Notes: a model not told the origin generated them from the letters alone. A DNA stretch of 64,000 nt from Lewinellaceae bacterium (GCA_020636375.1 JACJXZ010000017.1:171199-235198); one strand, 5' to 3'. Counted from the first letter of the stretch, positions 51,115 to 60,902 are shown. A program made the numbers and translations.

Positions 51115-53019
51115 CTAGGGCCGGACCAGCACCACTTTTTCTACCCACTGCCGCTCCCCGCCGGTCACTTTAAGGAGATACGTGCCGGAGGGTAAGCCGG
51201 ACAAATCCAGCCAGCCGCTTTCGGGCCAGGCAGCAGGCTCGCGATCAGGATGATCGCGCCACGAGTCAGGCCAGGGGGCTTGCATCAAAAGCCGGCCGGC
51301 AAGGCTGAACAATGCGACTTTTTCCGGGGTGCCTCCGGTGCATTCCAGGCGGACCCGCCCGCCGGAGGGGTTGGGCGAAACGCTGATCCGGCCGCCCGGC
51401 GAGGCAGCTTTCGCCGAGTTGATGTTGCAGGCCCCGATGTGGTCGAGCAGGGCGCGGTATTTGGGGGCGTTGTCAATGGTATAAGGCGGTTGGATACCGA
51501 ACTGGTGCGGCAGGGCGCCGAAGCTGCCCCAACGGGCTTCCTCGGGGGTGTCGCCCAGCGGGCTGATGAAGGAAAAGTGCATGAACAGCATCTCTTCTTC
51601 GGACAGCCGGGAGAGGGTGTCGAGCAGTTCCAGGTACAGGCCGTGCATCTCCGGGATGGCCTGGGCTTCCAGCAGGGCCAGGTTGTAGGGCTGCACCGTT
51701 CCCCAGGGATGAGGGGTGAAATGCTGGCCGCCCTCGTAAAACAGGAGTTGCTTGCCGTTGCCGGCGGCAAGGGCGGCGTGGCCCCGCCAGCCCTCCATCG
51801 CGTATTCATTTTCGTCGAAGGTGAAAACGTGCGCGCTGCTAACCACATCCTGGCCGGTGGCCGCCGCGCCAAGCGAGGCGATGGTTTCGGGGTCGTACGA
51901 CATATAGCCGGCCGGCGAGATGGCGTCAATCAGGTGGCCGCGGCCTTCGGCTTCGATCTGGGCGTAGATGCGCGTGCCGATGTCCAGCCAGGCGTGCTGG
52001 CCGCCCATCACCCGCACCAGGCGGGGATTGCCGGCGCCGAATACGTCCGTCCAGATTTGCATGACGTCGGCAATGCGGGGCCCCAGGCGCTCGGGCCAGG
52101 GCAGGCTCTGGTCCAGCTCGTCATTGCCGTAGTGGGCCTGGTCAAAGATCCAGTTCCAAAGCTCGTTGGAGTACTCGACGTACACCTTCAGGCCGGGGTC
52201 CAGCCCGTCGCGGAAGAGGGTGGCGAGTTGTTCAATGTAGTTATCGTCGGCCCGGTGGGGTACGCACACCCAGGCGTCGGACTGGTTGCGGTTGCACAGA
52301 TCGATCCAGTGTTCGTAGGGGTTGCCGGCCAGGGTGTAGGTGTAATCGGTGGGCAGGGGCCGGTCCGCCCAGTGTTGCAGGCGGGAGTTGTTGGTCAGTC
52401 CCCAGTCCATAAAGCGCAGCGCTTTGAAGGGGGCCACCTTTTCGAGGAAATCCTCATTCCAGGGGTTGTCCAGGTAAGTCGCCTCCGTGCCGGGCATCAG
52501 GAAGCGGATGTTGCGGATGGGGTTTCCCGGGTTGGAGCGCATGATCATCAGGGCCATGATGTCGTCGTTGGGGATGACGGCTACCTCCATGCGGCCCGGC
52601 GACTGGCTGACGGCCTGGGCGTCGAAGCGGAAGTCGATCTCCCCTTCGCCTTCGTAGAGCAGCACGTAGGTGCCGGCCGGCAGGGCACTGGTATTGGCCC
52701 AGACGGTGCGGATGACCTGTTCGGTATCGGCATTGGGGTGGTCGATGTCGAGGGGCGCTTCGAGGGGGTAGCCTTGCTCGTCGAACTCGAAGTGGTCGAT
52801 CAGTTCGGTATTCCAGAGGTTTTGCCCGCCGGCGGTCCAGGCGGCATTGGTGGTCTCCCAGGCGCGGCAGTAGCGCATGATGTCCACAAAGGGCCATTCG
52901 GCATTGTAATCGGTGGGGCCGGCCAGGTTGATGCCGATGTTGAGGTTGCAACGGGCCGTAGGCTGAGCATTCGCCTGGGCAGAAAATAAGAGAAGGAGGA
53001 TTCCGAGTACGGTGCGCAT
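51115..53019 (-). CDS. Secreted protein with T9SS type A C-terminal sorting domain
   Basis: 634 residues with a signal peptide (ILLLLFSAQANAQ). The body has the pattern of a large sugar-related domain: ADTEQVIRTVWANTSALPAG, LKVYVEYSNELWNWIFDQAH and YDPETIASLGAAATGQDVVS, seen in secreted proteins of Planctomycetes and Bacteroidota; a glycoside-hydrolase relation is plausible but not established. The last 90 residues (VSPNPSGGRVRLEC, GLPSGTYLLKVTGG ending VLVRP) are the sorting signal for cell-surface export. The DHPDREPAAWPE stretch near residue 595 is encoded by one copy of the 38-bp-type repeat (51241-51265), an unusual insertion in coding sequence. The stop lies at the third tandem copy. 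Confidence 0.85.
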   Translation of the reverse strand: MRTVLGILLLLFSAQANAQPTARCNLNIGINLAGPTDYNAEWPFVDIMRYCRAWETTNAAWTAGGQNLWNTELIDHFEFDEQGYPLEAPLDIDHPNADTEQVIRTVWANTSALPAGTYVLLYEGEGEIDFRFDAQAVSQSPGRMEVAVIPNDDIMALMIMRSNPGNPIRNIRFLMPGTEATYLDNPWNEDFLEKVAPFKALRFMDWGLTNNSRLQHWADRPLPTDYTYTLAGNPYEHWIDLCNRNQSDAWVCVPHRADDNYIEQLATLFRDGLDPGLKVYVEYSNELWNWIFDQAHYGNDELDQSLPWPERLGPRIADVMQIWTDVFGAGNPRLVRVMGGQHAWLDIGTRIYAQIEAEGRGHLIDAISPAGYMSYDPETIASLGAAATGQDVVSSAHVFTFDENEYAMEGWRGHAALAAGNGKQLLFYEGGQHFTPHPWGTVQPYNLALLEAQAIPEMHGLYLELLDTLSRLSEEEMLFMHFSFISPLGDTPEEARWGSFGALPHQFGIQPPYTIDNAPKYRALLDHIGACNINSAKAASPGGRISVSPNPSGGRVRLECTGGTPEKVALFSLAGRLLMQAPWPDSWRDHPDREPAAWPESGWLDLSGLPSGTYLLKVTGGERQWVEKVVLVRP

Positions 53020-53066
53020 CGTTTTTGGGATTTGGGTGGTTAAATCTGCGATTCTGGTTTTAGTAA

Positions 53067-53137
53067 GCCACTAAAACACAAAGGCACAAAACCCCACAAA
53101 ATTTAGTGCGGATTTCGTGTTTTCGTGCTTTTGTGGC
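53067..53137. repeat. Imperfect inverted repeat, CCACnAAAnCAC type
   Basis: GCCACTAAAACACAAAGGCA (from 53067) is mirrored by TTTTCGTGCTTTTGTGGC (ends 53137). Same style as the internal repeat of the element at 6337-6431 and the spacer near 11860, a common intergenic motif in this organism. Confidence 0.6.
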
Positions 53138-53288
53138 AGAATTTAAGGCATCATTATACCAAAGCGAAGATCACTGGGATTTGGGTTATTAGACTTGAAA
53201 TATATGTATATTATCCCTTCTTATCCAGCCTCTGAAAAATTAAAAGATTTTTTTACCTTCTGGAAAACAGGAATTAACCTCATACTAA

Positions 53289-54176
53289 ATGGCAAAAAAA
53301 GGAAAAAGGAACCACACCCATATGGTAGGGAAAGCACAACCCAATACCAGCATCGCATCCTACTGCCGCCGCGCCTTCCCCTTACTAGGCAGCAAAACCG
53401 CCGTGAAGAAGGCCATCGCCGACGGGCGCCTGCTGCACAATGGCAGGCCCGCCCGCCCGGATGCCCTCGTCCGGCCGGGCGACCGCCTGGAGCTGGCGGG
53501 TGCCGGCATGCCGCAGGCCAGGGACTTCGACATGGAGCTGGCCGTCGTGTACGAAGACGAACACCTGCTGGTGGTCAACAAGCCGGCCGGCATCGCCGTC
53601 AACGGCAACCGGGTCAAGACCGTGGAAAACGCCGTGGCGGGGTCCATCCCCCCCAGCAGCCAGCCTGGCGCCCTGCCCCGCCCGGTGGCTGTACACCGCA
53701 TCGACGTGCCAACCCGGGGGCTGGTGCTGCTGGCCAGAACCAAGGACATGCTGATCCGCCTGAGCAAGGCTTTCGAGCAGAATGCCGTAAAAAAGGAGTA
53801 CGTTGCGGTGGTGCATGGCAAACCGCCGGAAAAAGGCGTGATCGATGAGCCGATACAGGGGAAAGAGGCGGTGACGAAATTCGAAACCGTGCGGTCGGCC
53901 CCTTCCCGCGTTTTCGGCCACCTGTCCCTCGTCCGGCTCCGCCCCGTGACGGGCCGGACGCACCAGCTGCGCATCCACCTGCAGCGGCAGGGGTATCTCA
54001 TTATCGGCGACAAAGCCTACGCCGGCAAGCAGAAGACGATACTGGGCAAAGGGCTGTTCCTCTGCGCCTGCCGCCTGGAATTCGAGCATCCGGCGACCGG
54101 AGAGGCGGTGGTGGTGGAGATTGAGCCGCCGCGGCGGTTCGGGAAGTTGCTGGATCGGGAGGAGGAGCGGTGTTAG
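53289..54176 (+). CDS. RluA family pseudouridine synthase
   Basis: 295 residues. An S4-like RNA-binding part (AVKKAIADGRLLHNGRPARP, ALVRPGDRLELAG) precedes the catalytic domain with VYEDEHLLVVNKPAGIAVNG, AVHRIDVPTRGLVLLARTKD (catalytic Asp in HRID, where most family members have HRLD) and VTGRTHQLRIHLQRQGYLII. It isomerises uridine to pseudouridine in rRNA or tRNA. Target site unknown. It converges on the small minus-strand gene at 54173 with a four-base overlap at their ends. Confidence 0.93.
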   Translation: MAKKGKRNHTHMVGKAQPNTSIASYCRRAFPLLGSKTAVKKAIADGRLLHNGRPARPDALVRPGDRLELAGAGMPQARDFDMELAVVYEDEHLLVVNKPAGIAVNGNRVKTVENAVAGSIPPSSQPGALPRPVAVHRIDVPTRGLVLLARTKDMLIRLSKAFEQNAVKKEYVAVVHGKPPEKGVIDEPIQGKEAVTKFETVRSAPSRVFGHLSLVRLRPVTGRTHQLRIHLQRQGYLIIGDKAYAGKQKTILGKGLFLCACRLEFEHPATGEAVVVEIEPPRRFGKLLDREEERC

Positions 54177-54622
54177 CCGGCGTAGGAGTCAAAATCGTAT
54201 AATCTCGATTTTCTAACTTTTTTCTTCAGATCGATGATTTTTTCCCTGATCAGGCCGGAATTGATCCGGTACCGTTCATTTGCCGCGCAAAAGGTAAGAA
54301 AAATGATGAAGCTCTGAAGCAGAAAGGTTATTTTATAAGCCTTTTCCTTGTCTTCTTCAGAAAGCTCTGCCGGAAGGGAATGGCTGAAACCGTTTTCTGG
54401 GTTCTCTCCATTACAATTCGCAATGGAGTTTCCACAGTAGAAGTCTGTCAAAAACTGAAAATATACCTTGAGGTTATACAGCTTTTCTTTCTGGTTGTCC
54501 TCATGGGCCTTACCGAACGCGCCATTCCCGTTTTCTGGCGGCATTAGGGTGGGATCCAACCTCTTTAGATAAAAAGAGGGTATCAGCAAACTGCACAAAT
54601 AGCCTTCCGTCATCCTGGTCAC
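54173..54622 (-). CDS. Hypothetical protein or tail of the neighbouring NTPase gene
   Basis: 149 residues with no start signal beyond GTG/ATG near the stop of the upstream EAD-NTPase, from which it is 14 bases away and out of frame by one. The sequence (YFQFLTDFYCGNSIANCNGE, YKITFLLQSFIIFLTFCAAN, REKIIDLKKKVRKSRLYDFD) is AT-rich like that gene. It may be a separate small protein or the remaining end of a larger NTPase from which the middle was deleted. No domain recognised. Confidence 0.5.
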   Translation of the reverse strand: MTRMTEGYLCSLLIPSFYLKRLDPTLMPPENGNGAFGKAHEDNQKEKLYNLKVYFQFLTDFYCGNSIANCNGENPENGFSHSLPAELSEEDKEKAYKITFLLQSFIIFLTFCAANERYRINSGLIREKIIDLKKKVRKSRLYDFDSYAG

Positions 54623-54635
54623 GCCCGACCGCGCA

Positions 54636-55469
54636 TCAATTTATTTCCGCTATTGCTTTACGGACAATGCTCGTTTTTCCCATTCCCCGAAAACCGGTTA
54701 CCAGATATGCCCCTGATTTGGTGTCGGATTTTGTCAAGATCATCTTAAGCCGGTCAACAACGTCTCTCCTCCCGAGAAACTTCTGGTCTGGCTTGTCAAA
54801 AGCATATGGGCTGTGAAAAAACTCGTAGTTTTCCAGTTCCAGTGCTACCTCCTTGATTTTTGCCGAATATTTTTCATAAGGAGAAATGACGGTTTCCGGC
54901 CCTTCTTTTTCAGAGGAGAGAAAAACGAGGGATTCATAGAGGCCTTGAAGCCTCGAAAACTTAGCCCAAGATTTGTGGAAAAAATAAAAAACCAAGAACA
55001 AAACAAGGAGGATTGCAAATTGCCCATAAAGTAGAATCCCAAATATACTTTCCTGAGGGTAGGAAAGTTCGCTTGCCAAACTGCCCTTGAAATGTAAATA
55101 GGACAGGAGACATAAAATAATAAGAATAACACAAAACAAAAGAAACCTTGTGATGGATAATGCGCTTTTTCTTCTCGCGAGTTTTTTTTCGACCTCGCTC
55201 TTTTTTTCACTCGGAGTAATTGGGAGTTTATCAAGATATTCCAGCGTTGCGCTACTGATCTTGGTTTTTTGCCTCATTGCTTCAGAAGGAGAAATAGTAT
55301 CCAATCTCAGCCTTTTTTCAATGTCATTCCATCGGCTTATGAGCAAAACAATTTCATTAAAAATAACCTGGTCACTCTTACTGAAAATTTCCTTGAAATC
55401 TTGAAGTACATCCAGGGTTTTGCCTTCCTCAATGAGCGAATGAATCTTATTTCTTATGGTTTGACTCAT
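54636..55469 (-). CDS. EAD-like domain, two TM helices and truncated P-loop NTPase
   Basis: 277 residues. Residues about 4-82 (IRNKIHSLIEEGKTLDVLQD, SRWNDIEKRLRLDTISPSEA, ISSATLEYLDKL) are EAD-like. Two transmembrane helices lie at about 107-125 and 142-164. After an acidic stretch, FLGRRDVVDRLKMILTKSDT and GFRGMGKTS (Walker A, 259-266) begin an AAA/STAND NTPase, but the frame stops seven residues later at AIAEIN. The Walker B and sensor parts are missing, so this is a truncated gene or one whose NTPase is continued elsewhere. The region is AT-rich, with context in the RluA and T9SS genes of GC-rich type, indicating transfer. Confidence 0.6.
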   Translation of the reverse strand: MSQTIRNKIHSLIEEGKTLDVLQDFKEIFSKSDQVIFNEIVLLISRWNDIEKRLRLDTISPSEAMRQKTKISSATLEYLDKLPITPSEKKSEVEKKLARRKSALSITRFLLFCVILIILCLLSYLHFKGSLASELSYPQESIFGILLYGQFAILLVLFLVFYFFHKSWAKFSRLQGLYESLVFLSSEKEGPETVISPYEKYSAKIKEVALELENYEFFHSPYAFDKPDQKFLGRRDVVDRLKMILTKSDTKSGAYLVTGFRGMGKTSIVRKAIAEIN

Positions 55470-56035
55470 ATGCGAAAGCGGTATGATAGAAGTTCATTAA
55501 TATTCTGAACCTCGCTAAAATAGCTTTATGAAGATTCCCTAAATTACCATTTACATTTGAAATCCCCAAATTATCTCAATCGGAGCAGTTTGACTTTCAT
55601 CCTTCAAAAGTTTTTCGACACATACTACAGTGTCGCGTGGCATTCATGAATTCCGTTCATGAGCTAGGAGATATAATTCAAAACATCTGTAGAAGAAAAC
55701 TCCACCTTCCTGCATTCCACTGTCCATTCCCATACACCTGCTGTCCGGTTTTGAACACAAACCAAGGTGCTCTGGCCAACACAATCCGCATAAATGCCTG
55801 ACAAACAACCTAATGCCTACCTGGCATGAGTTTTGGGCATACTATTGAAAATTTTCCGGGCTGTGCATTCGTGTATTTGTCCATTTTTACCCTGACGAGC
55901 TCAGCGAAAAAGGGCTGTATGCGTGGCCCCCTGCAAGGCGTCGGCCACCCAGCCCGCAGGCTCCCTCACGTATACACGCTTACACATTTACACAACTCTG
56001 TAAATACCTTCTCCCATAAATCAACCCGTACCACC
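55470..56035. other. Intergenic region with an octamer repeat near the permease start
   Basis: No gene is seen. TACACGCT, TACACATT and TACACAAC (55973-55996) form three exact-period-8 units 40 bases before the ATG of the permease, recalling the octamer array at 25527. The rest is AT-rich. Confidence 0.55.
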
Positions 56036-58480
56036 ATGCTGTCCAACTTCCTCAAAACCGCCCTCCGCAGCTTCTACCGCAACAAGGCCTTCAGCCTGAT
56101 CAACCTGGCCGGCCTGGCGCTGGGCACGGCATGCTGCCTCTACATCCTGCTGTTCGTCCGGGAACACCGGGGATACGACCGCCATCACCGACAGGCGGAA
56201 AACCTTTACCGCATTGTCAGCGACCTCCAGTTCGGCAATGAGGCCCCGCACCTGATGGCCACCTGCTCGCCGCCCATAGCGCCGGCCATGCAGGCGGAGT
56301 TCCCTGAAGCAGAAATGGCTGCCCGGGTGTGCAACCCGCCCGGCGTCGAGCAGCACCTGCTGAGGGTGGGGGAAAAGGTTTTTTACGAAAAAGCCGGCTA
56401 TTACGTGGACAGCACCTTTTTCCGGCTTTTCGACTATCATTTTCTCGCCGGCGATGCCCGACGCGCCCTGGACGAGCCATTCTCGGTGGCTCTCTCCGAG
56501 CAACTCGCCCGAAAGCTGTTCGGGGAGGAAGAGGCTGTCGGGCAAACGATCCGGATCGGAGGTGGAGAGGAAGAACACCCGTATACGGTTACCGGCGTTT
56601 TCGACGGCAGCCTGGGCAAGAGCCACCTCATGCCCGAGTTTTTCATGGCGATGAATTCCTCCGGCATCGGGCAGTACATCCGCTCGAACAACTCCTGGGC
56701 GGGCAACAACTTCGTTTACGGTTACCTGCGCCTTCGGCCCGGCACCGACCCTCTGGCAGTGGAAGCCAAAATACCCGCTTTCCTCCGGAAACACGGCGCC
56801 AGCCAGCTGCGCGACCTGGGCATGGACAAGCAGCTCCACCTGCAGCCGGTTTCGGCCATCCATCTCTCCAGCGGCCGGAACGCCGATATGCCCACCAACA
56901 CCAGTGCTGCTTTCCTCAATTTGTTGCTGCTCATCGCCGGTTTCATACAACTGGTGGCCTGCATCAATTTTATGAATCTCTCCACCGCCCGCGCCACCCG
57001 GCGGGCGAAGGAGGTCGGCGTCCGCAAAGTGGTCGGTGCGCCGCGCCGCCTGCTGGTCGGGCAGTTCCTCACCGAAAGCTTCCTGCTGACGCTCCTGGCC
57101 ATGGGGCTGGCCCTGCCCCTGGCGGCCTATTCCCTGCCCTTCCTTAACCGCCTGACCGGCGCGGACGTCAGCCTGCACTTTTCCGGGGGCGGGATTTACC
57201 TGGGCATAGCCCTGGCGCTCGTACTCGTCACCGGGCTGGTGGCCGGCAGCTATCCTGCCTTCTACCTGTCGTCCTTCCGCCCGATCGGCGTGTTGCAGCA
57301 AACCGGAGCAGCCGGCAGGAAGGAAGGCGTGGCCTGGCTGCGCAAGGGCCTCATCGTCGGCCAACTGGCCCTCGCCTCTGCCCTGGTCATCGGCGCGCTG
57401 GTCATCCGCCTGCAGCTGAACCACATGCTGGAAAACGACCTGGGGTTCGAACCAAACCAAAAGGTGGTCTTCCATTTTCATTCCGGCGGAGGCTCGGGCA
57501 ACCTGGAGGCCTTCCGCAGCGAACTGATGCGCCTGCCGGAGGTCAACGCCGCCTCTGCCATGAGCGAGGTGCCGGGCCAACCCCTGATCCGGGACATACC
57601 GCTGTACAAACAGGGCGGGAATATGCAGAACGCTACCGACGTCCGGATGGCTTACGTAGATGACCATTTTTTCAAAACCCTGAAGATCGGCCTGCTGGCG
57701 GGCCGGGCGCCCACGCTGGCGGATACGGCGAGCAGCCGCGGCATCATCCGGGTGGTGCTGAACGAGTCGGCCGTAAAACGCCTGGACATCCCTGCCGAAG
57801 AAGCGCCCGGCATGGTGTTGTACTCCGATTTTGAGGATATTCATATCGAAGCCACCGTCGTCGGCGTCATGGAGGACATCGTGTTCGAAAAACAAAGCAG
57901 CGAGCTGGGCCCGTTCATGGTGGTCGCCGAGCCGCCCCGCAACCTCCGCAACCTCGTCGCCGACGTCAATACCGCCAATTACCCTGATTTCCTGGAAAAA
58001 GCGAAAGCGCTCTGGACGGCAGCGGTTCCCGGCCTGCCCTTCGACGCCTCCTTCCTCGATGCCGACATCGCCCGGATGTACCAGGCGGAGCAGGCACTGT
58101 CCCGCATCATCGCCGCATTCACCCTGATCGCTATCCTTATCTCCTGCCTGGGCCTGTTCGGCCTGTCTGCCTTTGCCGCCGAACAGCGCACCAAGGAGAT
58201 CGGCATCCGCAAAGTGCTGGGCGCCAGCGCCGCCGGCATCGTCGCCCTGCTGTCCAAAGACTTCCTGAAGCTGGTGCTGACCGCCCTCCTGCTGGCCTCG
58301 CCCCTGGCCTACTACTTCATGGATCAATGGCTGGAGAATTTCGCCTACCGCATCGAGATTCGCTGGTGGGTGTTCGCCCTGGCAGGAATGATCGCCATAG
58401 CGGTGGCTCTGCTGACAGTGAGCTTCCAGAGCGTGAAGGCGGCGCTGGCGAATCCGGTGGAGGCGCTGAGGAGCGAATAA
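56036..58480 (+). CDS. FtsX/MacB-like ABC transporter permease
   Basis: 814 residues from the ATG of MLSNFLKTALRSFYRNKAF (upstream in-frame codons are not family-like). First helix FSLINLAGLALGTACCLYIL, MacB-like periplasmic domain, first FtsX set with INFMNLSTARATRRAKEVGV and RKVVGAPRR, second periplasmic part, then the second set with LFGLSAFAAEQRTKEIGIRK and VLGASAAGIVAL, ending NPVEALRSE. Same family as the gene at 23094; no ATPase nearby. The next permease starts 44 bases on, so the pair is an operon. Confidence 0.9.
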   Translation: MLSNFLKTALRSFYRNKAFSLINLAGLALGTACCLYILLFVREHRGYDRHHRQAENLYRIVSDLQFGNEAPHLMATCSPPIAPAMQAEFPEAEMAARVCNPPGVEQHLLRVGEKVFYEKAGYYVDSTFFRLFDYHFLAGDARRALDEPFSVALSEQLARKLFGEEEAVGQTIRIGGGEEEHPYTVTGVFDGSLGKSHLMPEFFMAMNSSGIGQYIRSNNSWAGNNFVYGYLRLRPGTDPLAVEAKIPAFLRKHGASQLRDLGMDKQLHLQPVSAIHLSSGRNADMPTNTSAAFLNLLLLIAGFIQLVACINFMNLSTARATRRAKEVGVRKVVGAPRRLLVGQFLTESFLLTLLAMGLALPLAAYSLPFLNRLTGADVSLHFSGGGIYLGIALALVLVTGLVAGSYPAFYLSSFRPIGVLQQTGAAGRKEGVAWLRKGLIVGQLALASALVIGALVIRLQLNHMLENDLGFEPNQKVVFHFHSGGGSGNLEAFRSELMRLPEVNAASAMSEVPGQPLIRDIPLYKQGGNMQNATDVRMAYVDDHFFKTLKIGLLAGRAPTLADTASSRGIIRVVLNESAVKRLDIPAEEAPGMVLYSDFEDIHIEATVVGVMEDIVFEKQSSELGPFMVVAEPPRNLRNLVADVNTANYPDFLEKAKALWTAAVPGLPFDASFLDADIARMYQAEQALSRIIAAFTLIAILISCLGLFGLSAFAAEQRTKEIGIRKVLGASAAGIVALLSKDFLKLVLTALLLASPLAYYFMDQWLENFAYRIEIRWWVFALAGMIAIAVALLTVSFQSVKAALANPVEALRSE

Positions 58481-58523
58481 ATCGTGCATTGGTGAAGGCA
58501 CATATACACAAAAATTTAAGCCC

Positions 58524-60902
58524 ATGTGGAAGAACTACTTCAAAACCGCCCTCCGCAACCTGGCCAAAAACAAATGGGTCACCCTGATCAGCATCCTGGG
58601 CCTATCTGTCGGAATGGCCAGCGGATTGCTCAGCTACCTTCATATCCAATATGAAAAAGGGTACGATCGGTTTCATTCCAAAAGCGGGCGGATTTATCGC
58701 ATCGTGACCGGCGACGTAGATACCGGCGAGGGCTGGGTCGGCATTTCCGCGCCCATACCTCCCAGGATAAAGGCAGATGTGCCGGAAATCGAGGATTATG
58801 TGCGCCTCACCAAGCTACGCAGGCAGGGAAAAGTTGTGGTACATTACGACAACCAATACTTCAACGAAGCGGATTTTTTCCTGGCGGACGCCTCCCTGTT
58901 TTCCATATTCGACTTCCCGCTGCTGCAGGGGGACGCCAGCCGGGTTTTCGAACCCCTGAACGGGATCGTGGTGTCCAGGACGGAGGCGCGGAAATTGTTC
59001 GGGGACAAAAACCCCATAGGGGAAATCGTCGAAGTCAACGACGCGTTTGAATTCGAGGTGACCGGCGTCATGGAAGACGTGCCTGCCAACTCCCATCTGG
59101 ACATAGATTACGTCGTTTCCTTCCAGAACCTGGAGACCCTGTTGCCGGGCACCAGCCTGGAGGGAAACTGGGGGCAGTACAATTACTACGCCTACGCCCT
59201 GCTCCGCCACGGTGCGGATGCGGATGCCGCTGTGCGCAAAATCCAGTCCCTCAGCGTACCGCTCCGGGATTATACCCATACCTTTGAGAACCTGGGCCTA
59301 CAGCCGCTTGCCGACATCCACTTCGTCCACAACCGGGGCAACCTGAAGCCCTCCTACAACCGGAAGTATCTCTACATCTACGGCGCTGCCGCCCTGGGGC
59401 TGATCCTGATCTCGCTGGTCAATTTCATCAACCTGAACACGGCGGGGTCGTCCAGGCGGGCTCGGGAAGTGGGCGTCCGCAAAACCATAGGCGCCAGCCG
59501 CCCGCAGCTGATGGGGCAGTTCCTGGCGGAAGCCCTGGTGCTTTGCCTGGTTTCGCTGGGCCTGGCCATCGGGCTGATGAAGCTGCTGTTGCTGCCCTAC
59601 GTGAACAACTTGTTCGGCTCCGACATGGATTTTGACTTCCTCCACCCGGTGAGCCTGGCTGCCGGGCTGGCCTTCGTGGTTGTATCCAGTGCTGTTGCGG
59701 GTGGGTACATCGCCTTTTTCGTCACTTCTTTTTCCCCGGCGGAAGCGCTGAAAAACCAGATAAAAACGGGCAGCGGGAAAAACATGGGCATACGGGATGC
59801 CTTATTGGGGGTGCAGTTCCTGGTGTCCATCATCCTGATCGGCAGCAGCCTGTCCATCACCCGGCAAATGAACCACATCTCGGAGATGAACCTGGGGCTG
59901 AACCCCGACCAGGTCATCAACATACCGCTCTACGTCGAAGTAGAAAAGGAAAAAAGGGAACTGCTGAAAAACGGACTGCGCAGTGTCGGCCAAATCCGCG
60001 AAGTTTCCCTGAACAGCTTCAACCCCGGCACAGTCAACTGGAACCAGACTGTCTGGTGGGAAGGACAGGAGGAGAGCGAAAGCATGTACATCATTTCGGT
60101 AGACCCTGCTTTTTTTGAAACCGTGGGCCTGAAATTGCTGGAAGGAGACCCCGGCCTGATCCGGAACAATATCACGGACCAGTACGCCTACGTCCTGAAT
60201 GAATCTGCCAAAAAACATATTGGATGGGAAAAAGCCGTCGGCAAAATGTTCACCGCTTTTGGCGACGAAGGGCGGCGGCCCGTTGCCGCCGTCATCGAGG
60301 ATTTTCATTTCCAGTCCCTCCACAACCAGGTAAAACCCTGCCTGCTGGTGGTCGGCGACCTCCGGCCCAGCCAGCTGTATCTGAAAATTTCCTCCGCTCA
60401 GGCCCGCCAAACCATCGAGGCGGCAGAACAGAAACTGGCCAGGCTGCTGCCGGGGCTGCCGTTCGAATACGAGTTCCTCGACGCAGAGTTTGCCGCCCTC
60501 TACCGCGCCGAGCAACAAGCCCGGAAGATCATTTCTTTCTACACCCTGATCTGCATCCTCCTGGCAGCCTTCGGCCTGTACGGGTTGCTGACCTTCGAAG
60601 TGAACGAGCGGACCCGGGAGATCGCCATCCGGAAAATACTGGGCTGCTCGGCCTACCACCTCGGCCGGATTTTATCCCGGAATTTTATCCGGGCCGCTGT
60701 CATAACCGGCATCGTTGCCATCCCTGCAGTGTGGTGGCTGATGGAAAGGTGGCTGGACAACTTTGACTACCGCATCCATGTGAGCGTTTTGTCCGTCCTG
60801 ATGCCGGTCGTTTTGCTGGGCGCCGTCATTGTGCTTACCGTTTTCCTGAAAGTATGGGGCTCTATGCGGGAAAACATCGTGGAGGAATTGCGGTATGAGT
60901 GA
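58524..60902 (+). CDS. FtsX/MacB-like ABC transporter permease
   Basis: 792 residues with the same layout as its upstream neighbour: WVTLISILGLSVGMASGLLS as first helix, periplasmic region, LVNFINLNTAGSSRRAREVG with RKTIGASRPQ, a middle helix set (LVVGAPAAGG replaced here by VSLAAGLAFVVVSSAVAGGY), and the second FtsX set LAAFGLYGLLTFEVNERTRE with AIRKILGCSA. Sequence similarity to the neighbour is only moderate, so the pair may act as a heteromer. Ends VEELRYE. Confidence 0.9.
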   Translation: MWKNYFKTALRNLAKNKWVTLISILGLSVGMASGLLSYLHIQYEKGYDRFHSKSGRIYRIVTGDVDTGEGWVGISAPIPPRIKADVPEIEDYVRLTKLRRQGKVVVHYDNQYFNEADFFLADASLFSIFDFPLLQGDASRVFEPLNGIVVSRTEARKLFGDKNPIGEIVEVNDAFEFEVTGVMEDVPANSHLDIDYVVSFQNLETLLPGTSLEGNWGQYNYYAYALLRHGADADAAVRKIQSLSVPLRDYTHTFENLGLQPLADIHFVHNRGNLKPSYNRKYLYIYGAAALGLILISLVNFINLNTAGSSRRAREVGVRKTIGASRPQLMGQFLAEALVLCLVSLGLAIGLMKLLLLPYVNNLFGSDMDFDFLHPVSLAAGLAFVVVSSAVAGGYIAFFVTSFSPAEALKNQIKTGSGKNMGIRDALLGVQFLVSIILIGSSLSITRQMNHISEMNLGLNPDQVINIPLYVEVEKEKRELLKNGLRSVGQIREVSLNSFNPGTVNWNQTVWWEGQEESESMYIISVDPAFFETVGLKLLEGDPGLIRNNITDQYAYVLNESAKKHIGWEKAVGKMFTAFGDEGRRPVAAVIEDFHFQSLHNQVKPCLLVVGDLRPSQLYLKISSAQARQTIEAAEQKLARLLPGLPFEYEFLDAEFAALYRAEQQARKIISFYTLICILLAAFGLYGLLTFEVNERTREIAIRKILGCSAYHLGRILSRNFIRAAVITGIVAIPAVWWLMERWLDNFDYRIHVSVLSVLMPVVLLGAVIVLTVFLKVWGSMRENIVEELRYE

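Noticed and set aside
53195..53848. Plus-strand frame across the first half of the pseudouridine synthase
   Set aside because: Arg/Pro-rich shadow; the overlapping frame from 53289 has all RluA motifs.
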